This document shows positions 21,439-32,848 of a DNA stretch of 64,000 bases, in pieces. The notes beneath the pieces are model-generated. The model saw only the letters and a list, made by a program, of their open reading frames with translations. It was not told the DNA's origin and did not search any database. The translations under genes were made by a program, and so were the position numbers. Source of the DNA: Pholiota molesta (lineage: Eukaryota > Basidiomycota > Agaricomycetes > Agaricales > Strophariaceae); assembly GCA_014925825.1 (NCBI GenBank), contig JACGCK010000098.1:1-64000 (forward strand), written 5' to 3'. Each line of letters begins with the position of its first letter. The first letter of the stretch is position 1.

Positions 21439-24249
21439 TTACGAATACATTCGCTTCCCACCGTCCACACGGCCGCCGTCATCGTTGACATCCCGATACC
21501 TCTTCGTCCCCGCGCTCGGCCCAGCACCCCCACCCGCCCTACTCCACCCGCCCTCCTCCCTCCGCGCACTCCCACTCGCCGCCGCGCCCGGCGGCGGCGC
21601 CTGCATGAAGTACACCTCAATCGACGGCTTCTTCAGCCGGCGCCGCGGCTGCGCATGCGGCATCGTCGGGCTCGTCGGGTTCGAATGCACGAGCGCGTCG
21701 ATCGTCATCGCGGCGATGCCCCCGTCGTCGTCGTCCTGCGCGGCGCCGCGCGGCTCGGGTTTCTTTTTATACTAAGGGGTGGTAAGCAAATCCAGGTGTG
21801 CATCGCGCATGGGGACCGTGCGGGGAGAAGAGAGGAAGGGATGCTTACGGTTTCGAGTTCGGGTTTGCCCCGCCAGCGCTGGATGGCCTCGCAGAAGCGC
21901 ACGGCCGCGCGCTCGACGGGCTCTGCGGGGTACGACCACGCGAGATCTTCCATGTGCGTAGCGCAATCCGGCGTCGAGGCCGGGATGTCGTAGAACTGTA
22001 AGCAGGTACAAAGATCAGTCGTTATAAGAAAGCGTTATAGATTCAACGCGTCAAACTTACTCGTCGGAGGCGCTCAAGCATCTCCATCTCATACTCCTCC
22101 TCCGGCTTTCCCTTCTGTCCGCCCGAGCTCTCCCTCAGGTTGGGAAACAAGATCCTAATCGCCTCTACCAGAGTTGGCAGCTCATCAGGCGCCAAACTCG
22201 CAAATTCTTCCTCGTCGTCATCCTCCTCCTCTTCCTCTCTCAACTGTCGTGCCTTCTCCTTCCCCGCATTCTCATTGATCCCAAACCCAACGAGCAAGAG
22301 ACACTGCACGGCCTGCAGCCGCGTCCACCCGCCGCTCAGATACCCTTCCAGCACGGCCCGCGTCAGCAGCCCGGCGAGCAGCATGTACCACTCCGACGAC
22401 GGGCGCAGCGCGTACTCGTACATCCGACGCTTCGCCGACTGCGCGTGCCCACTCCGCGACGCAGACGGCGACGACGGCGCATGCTGCGGGGAGTACCCAC
22501 CCCCCTCACCGCCCCACTCCCGCCGCGGCGTTGTCCCTCCATTCGCCGCAGACGCCGGCGCCGGCCCACCGCCCGCCGCCCCGCCCTCCTCCTTCTCCCT
22601 TTCCCGCCCATCGTCACTCGTCGCTGCGTCCTCCTCCCCGCGCGCCTCGCGCCCAAGCTCCGCCGCCACGAGCGCCGATAGCCGGATGAAGCGCGGGATC
22701 AGCTTGCTCAGCTTCGTGTTCCCCGCGCCGCCCGCCGCCGTCGCGTCCCCGTCGCGCACCTTCCGCCGCAGCGCGCTCCCGCGCGCGGCCGGGCGCAGCA
22801 GGCCCGAGCCTATCCCGCTGCCGTCCTGCCAGCCCGTGATGCCGCCGCCGCCCCCGCCGCCGGGCATCGCCCGCCAACTGCTGCTGCTGCTCCGGTCCGC
22901 GGCCCCGCCGCCGAACGAGCTCGCGCGCCCGCGCGAGTTGCTCGAGCCCGTCTGCCGCGGGGGCGACTTGGCCTCCACGCAGATCTCGCACCCGGTGTGG
23001 AGATGCCGGGGACACCGGAAGGCGGGTGGGGAGTTGGCGGTGTCAGGATCCGCTCCCACGGCGTATAGGGCCCGCGTACGCTGGCTGGGCTGGGGACGCT
23101 GGAGGTACGAGGGAGGAGAAGGCGAGGAGTAGGATTGCTGCTGCTGCTGCTGCTGCTGCTGCATGGACTGATATGGCATATGCAAGAGAGAAGGCGGTTG
23201 TTGGTTGTAATGTTGGAGGTTGGGATTATACGTATAGTCTGAATATTGCGGGGGTTGCATCGACCGCGATGGTATGGGCTGGGGAGCTCGCGGAGCAGGA
23301 ACGAATGCTCCTGACACCGGCGCGAGTATATACAGAGCATCGGGAAGATCACTAGGCGAAGGCGAAGGTGCCGAAGGCGACAGATCCGGCGGAGTGGCGG
23401 TTTTAGTACTGGGAGAGTGGATGTGGCGATGAGGTGGTGGGGGCGCTTGACGTGCAAACAGATCATTGATGATAGTCCCCAGCGCTAGACGCAGTCTTAC
23501 CCCGTTCGGTAGGCGATGGGGATCCGTGAGACTGGCCGCGTTTGTTTTCGGCGACGTAGGCGGTGTCAGAATTTCGTCGCCGTTGATGGGGTGAATCGGA
23601 GGCGGTCGTTCGAGCATTGAGATCACGACTTTCTCGAGTCCTTCTGCCCGCAGTCGTAGACTCCGCGCGAGCGCCAAGTCCTGTCGGGATAGCCTTTCAT
23701 CTTCGTCATCTGTGTGGGGATGGTTTGGATCCTTTACTCTAGCCTTGAGTGAAACAATCTCTTCGCCTTCGCTGCCAAGCTCATCCTCCTCCTCGTAAGA
23801 TTCAGGCCGTCTCCGATGAATATAGTTGGGAGAATTGGGCCCGCCTGTCCGGTCAGTCATACCTAGCTCCGCTCGAGCCTGGGCGAATCGCGTTCTCCCT
23901 GGAAGCGATCTAAGACATTGATCTTGGGATGATTAAGAAATCGCTCACCATGGACCCAGAGCATGTGATCGATGATCAGCGTGCGGGTACTTTTTTCTCT
24001 GGGCGGAATCGAGTGTAGATGATGCGCATGTTTGTGTGCTGGTGCGCGGAATGAGGACTGGGGAAGCGTAGTGCTCGGGCTACTGAAGTTCGCAGGAGGC
24101 GCCGTCGACGTGCTCGGAACGTTTTGCTGGTTGGAAGTGGGGGCATTTCTGTAAGTGGGGAAGATATGGGTATAAGGGAAGTTGTTCTGCTGGATGTACG
24201 GCTGCTGGTTGGCCATGGTGGGCGTCTGGAGGAGATGGTCGAACTCCAT
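21439..24249 (-). CDS. Large disordered protein with polyglutamine tract, unknown function
   Basis: Four exons: 24249-23949, 23898-22061, 21995-21849 and 21771-21439, giving 872 aa. Exon 1 encodes MEFDHLLQTPTMANQQPYIQQ... and ends STRTLIIDHMLWVHG, continuing through the splice as RTRFAQARAELGMTDRTGGPN. The middle is Pro/Ser/Gln-rich, with nine consecutive Gln (23135-23161) and a CPRHLHTGCEICVEA cysteine cluster. A second ordered part (~residues 595-660) contains RMYEYALRPSSEWYMLLAGLLTRAVLEGYL and a long acidic run (EEEEEDDDEEE). The C-terminus has basic patches (RRRLKKPS, GTKRYRDV). The ordered blocks look conserved among Agaricomycetes, but I know no function. The large plus-strand frames here (22140-23132) are antisense shadows caused by high GC. 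Confidence 0.75.
23135..23161 (-). repeat. CAG/CTG microsatellite encoding polyglutamine
   Basis: About nine CTG triplets on the plus strand (CAG on the coding strand) inside the gene at 21439-24249, giving an in-frame Gln run. A length-variable site is expected. Confidence 0.85.
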
Positions 24250-26799
24250 GTGTGGGGAAGAGCCACACCAATTTGTACAGCCGCTGATCGAAGCCTCCCG
24301 AGTTTGCCCTAAGTGCCGTGGGAACTTTTCCACCTGTTCTCTCCCACCATCTCGCACACACCCCAACACCGACCTCCACCCATCCTCCTCGCCGAGCTCG
24401 CGTTTCGTAAAGGCAGTCGACGAGATCGCCCGAGTCCATCGCGCGTGACTTCTAAAATTATGCCTTCGACAGTCGTGGAAGCGTTTGTTGACGTCGCGTG
24501 TGGTGCAGGGTAACAGATCGCCCTCTTCCCATGGGCAGCGCCCATTGCGACCCGCACGTCATGGTGGTCGGATTCGTGGTCTAGGTCCAGATAATGTAGT
24601 CTTAAAGTCACCGTTAGAATAATATTCAAAAACTAATAGAAAAAAGCCTACGGTCAAAATGTAGCACATACATGCTACCCGAGTGCGGGGTAAGCGGCTG
24701 GGGTAATGATCATCGTGCCGTAAACGGTACACGAGGACCAGCGCATTCGTTAAGGGGCGAACGGCGAGGAAGGAAAAATGCACCACGCAATTTTTGCGAA
24801 ACGCTCAATTTATAGCGCGACGATACAGCACGTTCCTTCCGTGACCCTATTGCCAAGGACGATTTAGGCAGTTCTTTCACGCATTTATCGGCAGGGTGTC
24901 GTCGATTGGGAATTTAAATCTAACGCATCCGGTCATTCTCTGTAGATAAGATACCCTCGCACTGGCCCCTAACTCCAAAGACTTCCGAGAACGAGAGGGG
25001 GTCGGGGAAGGTCATGACGAAGGAGGGGGGAAAGAAGGAATTAGAGCGGACGGCCATGAGCGGAGTTATATATTCCCGGCATAAATGCAGAATATATGCG
25101 CGAATATTTTTCCTTCCTGCAGCGCGTCATTGGCGTCACTTATTGCATCAAAGCATAACAAAATCCTTCCACTCTTTTGTAGCATCAATATATATCATAA
25201 TCCTCCTAACACCGTCCCTAACCTCTACTCAGCACACGAGAGAGAGAGGAAAGCGAACCAATATTTTATCACGACGAATGTCTGTACATAAGGTGAATAC
25301 TTACTCTGGACGCGTATGGACCTAAGGCGTGTTTTGACCAAAGAAAAGAACGCTCAATTGCGGACGACATGAAGATATATCACACAATGAACGCCAAATA
25401 CCTTTAGTCTGGCCTAAAATTCTACGAAATTAGCAACAGAAGGCATAGAAGCAATGGATACTTGACATTGACGTTGATATGAACCTTCATCCAATCGCTT
25501 GAGCCCTGACATTCAGCAGTACGGAGAGCAGAAAATTAGGAGTAGCCGCGTCGACCACGTTCCATTTGACCAGACTGAAACGCTTAAAGCACCCATACTG
25601 TCTTCCTAGTACTAGCAACTTTATTACAACGAAGGCAATTCACTAGCACTACTGAGGAACAAGATGGCGTCATTCGACCATGTTCCACTTCATATCCATG
25701 AAACAGGCCAAGGGACAGGCACAATCGCATGCACAGCATGTCAGGGCTGCGAAAGCCTATTTCATCAATTAGATCTAGAGGAAATTTTGCTCAGGATCAA
25801 ACATCTGACTCCAGGACGTGTGGCGTTACCGAAAGCACACAGACGACCGACGGCCTAAGTATATTTAATATTCGTAAGGAAATGTTAGCAAGTCACTTCA
25901 ATCACAAAACATATACTAGCAGCACTGAAGATGGCGGGGGACCGGGGAATTTTGCCGTCCACACCACCCTTACCTATGCCGGCCAACTCCAGAATCGGTC
26001 CTGTCCTCGAGCTTGATCAATCTAGCAAGCTTGTTCAGCCTGTTGATCTCGTTGCGGTCACCCCCATCCAGCGCTATCCTCATCCCTCGTATACGTGTGG
26101 TTGCCTCGTTAGTTCGGAATCAGCACATCTGCATCACTGCAAGCGCACAGTGAGTGCGATGCATGGATCTCGCCACCTTGGACAATCTGTACGCGATACG
26201 ATGGGGTCAGTACAGCTGCTGGAAATGACTTTATTGATGACGACGGTCATTATTACCAGCTCGAAAGAGGCGAGCTGGCTAAGCATGGGATGGAGTTGAC
26301 CATTTTACATTTATAAACTAGTTACTAAATAGCGATGCTTGAATTGTTTCGCATCCACATTTTTTCGGCCCATACCCTTGGAGCTTATTGCGCTGACCGC
26401 GGAGAGCACGATGCTAAGGTTCACGCTTGAACGTGAACGTTTACTAAATTCGCCGTCTGACTGGATAGACATAGGACATGCAAGCAGTCACTAACCGATG
26501 GGGATTCGAACCCAACAAAGCTAGCCTTCGTAGTTTAGCGTTAGATCGTGTGCATGAAAAATACAAAGCTAATGAGATAGAAATAAGTAAAACAAAACGA
26601 AAAAAAATGGTACAAATGAAGAGAACGAAAACCAGCCCAAACGCGTTGTATAAAAACCACGGCGGAAATATAATAAGCATCCCGGTATCATAAGAAGCAT
26701 GCAAGCGCAAAGATCGACACGAAATAGTCGTAGCTTCTCCCACTAACCACGCCAACAGCAACCCAGAAGCTACACCCGCCGCCTCCGCAAGCACCCCAT
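24250..26799. other. Intergenic, about 2.5 kb, no gene supported
   Basis: This covers the 5' flank of the preceding gene and the 3' flank of Dsn1. Small plus-strand frames at 25664-25858 (ATGGCGTCATTCG start) and 25931-26299 have no domain, no matching splice partners and no compositional support. A tRNA-like T-loop word at 26500-26513 is discussed under rejected items. Confidence 0.4.
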
Positions 26800-28949
26800 T
26801 CACCGATCCCTCGACGGCGTCGTCCCCCTCCTCGGTGTCCCAGGCATCTTTCTCGGCGTCGCAGGCACCCCCGTCAGCGGCCGATCGCCCACCGCACTAA
26901 CGCCATTCTCCCCTGCTCTCTGTACCTCCCGCGCCGCCCGCCGCGCCGCCTCCCCCACGAGCGCCGGCGGGCGCTCCTGGTCCACCCTCGCCAGCGCGCG
27001 CATCAGGTCCAGCGGGTCCACCGCCGGCGCCCTCGCCGCGGGCTGCACGACGTACGTCGCAAGCAGCTGCGCCGCCGACCCCGCGGGGCCCGCGTCGCCC
27101 GGCGGCGGGAACGGGTTCACGCGGGACGCGAGGTTCGCGGAGAGCACGTCGAAGCGCTCGTTCAGCGCGCGCTCGGCGATGTTGGTGGTCGCGCGCGCGG
27201 CGCTCGCGAAGGAGAAGATCTGGTCGACTTTGTACTCCAGCGCGGGGAGGCGGCGCTTGAGTTCGGCTTCCATCTCTTCCCTGGTGAGGTTGGACCGAGA
27301 GAGGCTGCGCCGACTCGGTATTCGATCGTCTCCGGTAGCGCGATAGCCGAGGACGGATTTGGCGAGGGCGAGGGCGGAGTGGAATTCGGGGGGAGTTCGT
27401 GTTCTTGAGGCATGAAATGGCTTTGGAGATCGTCCAGATCACCCGTGGCTCGCCGCTTGCCTTTGGCCTTGGCTGAAAGCGAGTGGGGGTCCAAGTCAGC
27501 GGAACGCTTCTCCAGCTGGGATTGCAGTTTCTTTGCATATGCATCGTAACCATAAGAGACTTTCTTCCATGCCTCTTCCTCGGCTTGGGCCCTTCAAAAA
27601 CGTGGTTAGAGATGACAGAAACATAGGGCTATACGACTCACTGTTGAATATGGCTCGAGTATGTAATCTCCCATTGTCGATTCCGCACGTTCTGCTCATT
27701 CTCCCGTAAATCCTCCTGGGGTTGTTTGCTACTGCTGGCTTCTGGCGAATGAAAGCTCAGGTCTATCCGTTTTTCTGCCAACATGCGAATGAGGTCCTCC
27801 TGAAGGCTCTTCAGCGCCTGGGTGCCTTGAGTTGATAAGGGCGGTAGCGGAGGTGATTGAGACGTCGAAAGGGTGGAGGGATTCGCGGCAGCGCGAAGTG
27901 AGCACCATATGAGTAATTGTCGAACGCGTTCGGAATCTGGAAGGTCGCAGTCGATGTGTTTGTAGAAACTGGTCTCCGATACCGAATTATGTGGCTGAGC
28001 TATTAGACGACGAAGGTCAGAGCCCGATAGCGTTCGCTCATACAATCATTACGCACTGATTATCCCTGATGTTTCGAAAGCGGTGCTCGTTCTCTTTCCT
28101 CGCCCACCCACTGAACTCTTCCGCCGGTGGCCCCGACCAGAATCACGCGTATCCGTTGACCGACCGCGTTCACTCATGATCGCATCCATAGCGCCTTGTC
28201 TGAGCTGCTTGTTTCGTGTCTGTTGCGATTCCTCATCGTCTGGCAAAGGTGCTGTGATATCGATGAACTTGGATTTTCCTTTGCTCCGACTGGTGTTGGC
28301 TGGTTCTTCGGACCGTGAAGGAAACTGGATGTTGTTGTCGTTCGCCAGCAAGGTGGCGTTGATGGTTACGTTCGCGCGCGATTTCCTTCGTAGGTGGTCG
28401 GCTTCATCCTCCATGGCTCTAACGTCGTTCTCCACCTCTGCATCGTCGTAGGTACCAGCATATGCCACGCGGTCGCGCGTGGCTGACTTGGCTTTCGAAG
28501 GTAGGCGGGGTGCTTGGGAGTTTGACTTAAATTTCTTCGACGCAGGTTTAGAGGGGCCTGCCGCTTCCGTCAACGCCCGTGAGGAAGAACGCGGTGGATG
28601 GGAGTCGGAGGTTTGTGATGAGGCAGGCAGGGATTGCGAGGGTTGGGAATCTGGCGCACGGACGATGAGTAGTCCACCTGCTCCTTCATCATGGTTTACT
28701 TTAAGCATCACAAAGTTAGAATCAACACTTTTGGCGCGTTCAAACACGGTTGTTCACGTACGTTTCCGTTTATTCGACGCGCCCAACTTCGCCTAGATTG
28801 TCAAATTATTTCGTTAAATCGCGGGGATTTCGGAATTCGAAGTAGAGACATACCTCTTTCTTCGCTCTTTTCGCAGCAGCAGCGTTCAACAGCGGATTAA
28901 AGTCCTCCGGCTTCCGTTTTCCGGTCAATTGGGGTTGAGAGGGCAGCAT
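26800..28949 (-). CDS. DSN1: Kinetochore protein Dsn1/Mis13, frame broken in a G/C run
   Basis: Exons on the minus strand: 28949-28854, 28792-28762, 28698-28057, 27999-27642 and 27591-26800. The Mis13 signature is clear: RRKSSVGGRGKRTSTAFE, then SETSFYKHIDCDLP, RVRQLLIWCSLRA, EEEAWKKVSYGYDAY and SALALAKSVLG. The C-terminal coiled region follows (LEYKVDQIF, TTNIAERALNERFDVLSANL). Dsn1 is a subunit of the four-protein Mis12/MIND complex, which links the inner centromere to microtubule-binding Ndc80. It is essential in the yeasts studied. In the last exon the frame changes between ...MPQEHELPP and EFHSALALAK. Six G at 27388-27393 (plus strand) would have to be seven to restore it, giving about 639 aa. 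No intron repairs it. An assembly or read error is more likely than loss. The N-terminal KRAKK is a possible nuclear localisation signal. Confidence 0.85.
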
Positions 28950-29239
28950 TTGGAGGTGGGTGATATTGACCAAGGTAGAGGACGTTAATCTTGTCATAAA
29001 GATGAACCCTAACGTGGGGCGAGTAATCCGAGTGCGCGACGGGTGAAATGCGTTCGCCTGGGGAATGGGATGAGCTCGCTGTGCGCGACGGCGACGACGT
29101 ACAATTCCAAGGAGCGAATGGCGGGGTTTGAATTTTTGCTCCCACGTTCGGTGTGATCAACAAAGCTTTCGCGTGAGTTGTGACAATAGTGACTAGTCAC
29201 AGTCCCGTTCGTCCAACTTGAACGCAACAGAACCAAAAC

Positions 29240-31295
29240 AGAACGCAACCAAAACGCATTGAACAGATTCCCATCCTCTTAGGCACACGTTCTGTCCTAT
29301 CCCGCAACTGTCCACAACAACCGCAGCTAACCAGGCACGTAGATCTGGTATGCTATATCATCCACCCGTTATCCCAGCGAATACCTGCCAGTTCAGAAGC
29401 CATGCTTAGCCTGTTAATGCGGTCTCGCCTCTATCGGTCTTGCCGCAAGCTTGATCTGCATCCTGCGCTAGGTCTGAATCCATGGTGTTCCACACTGTAT
29501 GCACATGCTGCACGGGTATCTACGTCAGCCTTAGGGAAGAGGATGCTTGTGGTGCGTTTTCACCACAAAATAAGAGCATTTTGCTGATTCTACCCCAAGA
29601 CTTCGACAGAGACGACCCGCAAAGGAGGAGACCGCCATCTTGTGCTGCGTACTCTACGGCCTGAACAACTGTCCGCAGTGGGCCAAGAGATTACTGATTT
29701 GTCGGGGAAGGGGCAGCTAGTCCTGTCCACTCTCGCCGATCCACATCCGCAGGGGTGTATATATAAGCCCAGAGGTGACGTTCCGACATATACCTGCTTT
29801 CCGGAGAACACTAGAGGGTTCTTCTACTATCATAAACCCCCAGATGGGCCCGAATTCTCTGCGGGAGTGCGTTTCAGGATCTGCAATAGTGCGGCAGACT
29901 TCGAACACGGTCGGGACTTGCTCGACACCAGGGGAGACATTTGGAGCCCCAAACTTTTGGAACTTGTCAAACATAATCAACACAGGCAATTTTTGTCGTT
30001 ATTGCGCGCCGAAAATCTGATTGACGAGGAGCTCATCCATGATATCAACAAGTTGGACACCACACATAATGTGCGAAGATGCCATGCTTCTCTCTCCGAC
30101 CCATTCTACATGAACCTTGGACACACAAGTAAAAAGATCACGTATGTCACTCGTGCAAAGTTGGTCCGGCTAATGTTCGCACAGAAAGCATTCCGAGTGC
30201 ACACCGCTACGAACTCGTACGTGAGTCCACTGACAGGTCAGGCATTTCATCATCGAGCACTCGCTTTCGTGCTGATCGCGATATACATAGGATTGATCAA
30301 AGCCCGGTTCGAATTATCTGATCTTCCGGAACACAAAACACTAGGGCCCACACTTGTTATACGCGTTCTCAAAGTGGTTGAACCTGTTAATTTGCTCTTC
30401 CAGACGACTAAAATCCCAATTCCTGTTCCCGGAACCCTCCTATATCGCAATGTTCACGGACGGAGGAGACGCGTTGTGCATGTCCCGCTGAAAAAACAGC
30501 CGATGGCAGATGACCTTCTTGAGCTCGCGAGGGCCGCTTGGGCGTGATGAAGGGTGAGCAGGTATCCAAGCTGGCTGGTCACACGATTTGTTGACCTCCC
30601 GCAGCTGTCTCTAGGCACAATTAATTTTATTTGGTTTGATACCTAGATATGTAGAGACGGAGAGCACATACCATTCTTGTACCATTGATTCTAATGAAAA
30701 TAGGTTGATAACGAGTCAACGCGTTGCCGCCAGTTGCACATCCGTCTGCTCGTCTACTCCGCCCACCGACCTTGGTCGGTTATGCTTTCACAGCTGGCCC
30801 CGTAATCACACCTTCCAATAGCAACAGCCACCACGCGACGTCGATGGCAGACCATGTTCGACGACGCGCCTGTTGAACTTGAGGATCACAACCATGTTCG
30901 GCAAAATGTGGGTGCGTGCTTCCTCGTGTTCCAGGCAGGGCTTGCTTGAGTTAACGCTGCTCACACCCTTCCAGCAACGGCAGACGGTGCTTGGGGCATG
31001 ACGACGACGAGGACGGCGCCACGAGCCGGGCTGGGCCATCGAATACGTGCGCGCCCTCTGTTCGTCTAGCATCTGGGAGCTCGGCGATACACTCGCGAGT
31101 CCCGATCCTGATGCCGTTCTCGCTGTTGGCGTCAGCGGGTTGTTGAGTAGAGCTCGCGCACCGGTAGTGCGCCGCCACCTACACGGGTCTGTCGGACGGT
31201 GTCTTCGATCACGTACCGTCGGGGCGCGGCCGGAGGTACCGTCGTGTCCTTCTCGCAGCCAGACAGGGTTGAGGTGAGATGCAGGTGAGTGTTCT
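29240..31295 (+). repeat. Duplicated module 1, copy B
   Basis: Partner of 15235-17255 in the opposite orientation. The copied segment includes promoter, gene and 3' flank. The 3' flank (30550-31295) keeps the same GC-rich Arg/Ala-coding-like words (ELGDTL, DAVLAVG on the plus strand), but neither copy shows an intact gene there. Confidence 0.75.
29402..30547 (+). CDS. Uncharacterised Agaricomycete protein, module 1 copy B (intact)
   Basis: Exon 1 is 29402-29551 and exon 2 is 29600-30547, joined in phase 0 to give 365 aa. The N-terminus MLSLLMRSRLYRSCRKL is basic and amphipathic, suggesting a mitochondrial presequence. After the splice the protein reads TSTETTRKGGDRHLVLRTL, then GFFYYHKPPDGPEF, FRICNSAADFEHGRDLL, DTRGDIWSPKLLELV, TYVTRAKLVRLMF, a hydrophobic segment AFVLIAIYIGLIKA, and RFELSDLPEHKTLGPTLVIRVLKVVEPV, ending ELARAAWA. 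No catalytic motif is recognised. The whole length is preserved in the other copy apart from its TGA, which argues that the family is under constraint. The ATG at 29402 is supported by the same start in copy A. Confidence 0.75.
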
Positions 31296-31613
31296 TGGCA
31301 CCCGCTTACTTCGCCTTACAGGCAGTTCACCGTGTGAGGTAGGTAGAGCGGTACTGGCGACGTACACAGATGAGAGACATGGTTGTATTCTGCTTTTTTC
31401 TTGTTGACAACATCATGGCGGTACTTTCCACCATTCTGATGAAAATAAATCGCGACAAGCATTTGGACGGCCTCGACGCTGACCTACATATATGGCGATC
31501 AAACGGTGATGGGTAAAAAGCGAACGATATTCGGCGCCACTGTGACCTGTCCTTTCAAAAAGTAATCCAAATTTTGCAAGCATTTTACTGTGCAATATCG
31601 TAATCGATGAGAT
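30548..31613. other. 3' flank of module 1 and junction to module 2, no gene supported
   Basis: Bases up to about 31295 belong to the duplicated module 1. Bases 31296-31569 are unique sequence between the two modules in block B; in block A the corresponding module ends face unrelated flanks. GC-rich frames here have no intact gene structure. Confidence 0.4.
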
Positions 31614-32837
31614 TTAATCATATCTTGAGCTCGAGGGAGGCCGTGGTCGTTTTTCTCCATCTACCCATACGTCGACTTTCTCATCAAAAAATGCAACAAA
31701 GCCCTTGAGGGCTGTAGCCTCGGCAGTTGTATTGGGATACCACCATACAATGTCTTGGAACGTCTCGCCCGAGGAGAGGACGACGTTGTAATAGCTAGCC
31801 AGTCCCTGATATTAGGCGTATTCGGTGTTCAAATGCGGCTTTTTTGATTTGTTAATTTGTTACTGCTTACCTTGTACGGGCAACCACTGTGGGTTGTAGA
31901 GGGTTCCCAGAGATCCATCCGGCAGTCGGTCTTTGGGATGTACGTGCGGACAGGAAGGCCGGTTTCGAACACGAGCCGCGGCGCGCGTGTGTTCGCTATC
32001 TCGACCCCGTTGACCTCGACTCTGACGTGGCGGGAGGACTGCAAGATATCTATGCGCTACAGACGGACGAGTATTGGGATTGAGAACGGTCCAGTCGCTG
32101 CGGCACGCACCTTGTATGGGTCTTTCGGATGGAAGAAGACCTCTTCGTCCTCTTCGAACCACGCGTCCATCGCGTTGAATTTTATCATTGCGAGGCCTTG
32201 TAATGGGCCGGCGAGATAAAGGATGATGGCGCCCTTATTTTTTTCATTGTGGTCGCCGCCAGCGTTAACGTTGTAGATAATTTCCGTGTCCGTAGATGAC
32301 GCCACGTGCAGATACCAAGATATTGGTAGATCGTCCTTCAAAACAAAGTATGTCGGATAGTATGGATGAAGCCATCTGTTTTACATGCGAAACAGTGAGG
32401 TCAAGGATGATCTGAAGGAAGACTGTCTCTCGGATTCACCTGAGATAAGGATTTACCAAGATTGTGCCAAGAGGTGATTCATCGTAGGTGATGCAGACGG
32501 GTTGGCAAACGGTGAGACAGTCGTCAATGGGAATCTATCGCGAAAAGACGTACACGAGCTTCGCTTTCCTGGTGTCAATCAACCAAACGCCTCCGAAATA
32601 TGCTCTAATCCGCTTTGGACATTCTTCGATGTGGGGAAGTGCAAAGAAGGCCGCCATCTGCACGCTGACATGTGCTAGACGCTCTTCAAGGTGGCTTCAA
32701 ATCGCGGGTTTACGACCGTTTCACTGCTGCGAGGTCTAGGTTGGTCCGGCGAGCACCATCAATTTTTAGGGCGAGCTCCCGCTGGTGGGTGAATTCGACT
32801 AGAATAACTTGAGCTTGAACTGTGAATTTGATCAATG
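31570..32837 (-). repeat. Duplicated module 2, copy B
   Basis: Partner of 17345-18635 in the opposite orientation. It carries the DUF427 gene with its 5' flank. The homologous 5' flank stops a few bases before the target duplication of the 884-bp element at 32849. Confidence 0.75.
31614..32657 (-). pseudogene. DUF427 protein gene, module 2 copy B, one-base frameshift
   Basis: Exons by comparison with copy A: 32657-32554, 32375/6-32111, 32056-31871 and 31805-31614. All splice sites are conserved. The protein is close to copy A (KDDLPISWYLHVASSTDTEI, FNAMDAWFEEDEEVFFHPKDPYK, VEVNGVEIANTRAPRLVFE) and has a slightly longer C-terminus (PSSSRYD). In exon 2 a run of five A at 32340-32344 (plus strand) stands where copy A has four, so YFVLKDD becomes YFVFEGR and the frame is lost. 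As this is a homopolymer, sequencing error cannot be excluded. If real, copy A is the only functional DUF427 gene of the pair. Confidence 0.75.
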
Positions 32838-32839
32838 AT

Positions 32840-32848
32840 ATGATAAGG
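32840..32848. repeat. Target-site duplication, left (9 bp)
   Basis: ATGATAAGG, repeated in the same orientation at 33733-33741, directly abutting the two ends of the inverted-repeat element. Confidence 0.8.

Noticed and set aside
22140..23132. 330-codon plus-strand Ser/Pro-rich frame
   Set aside because: Antisense shadow of the GC-rich exon of the gene at 21439-24249; no domain and no splice continuity.
25664..26299. Two small plus-strand frames beginning ATGGCG
   Set aside because: No domain, no clean intron linking them; kept only as part of the intergenic description.
26500..26513. tRNA-like T-loop (complement of GGGTTCGAATCCCC)
   Set aside because: The 3' acceptor strand that would follow has no matching 5' strand at the right distance, and no D-arm or anticodon arm can be folded upstream on the minus strand.
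26897..27553. 218-codon minus-strand frame rich in Arg/Ala/Gly
   Set aside because: Alternative frame of the Dsn1 last exon, made possible by the GC-rich tail; the Mis13 motifs are in the other two frames.
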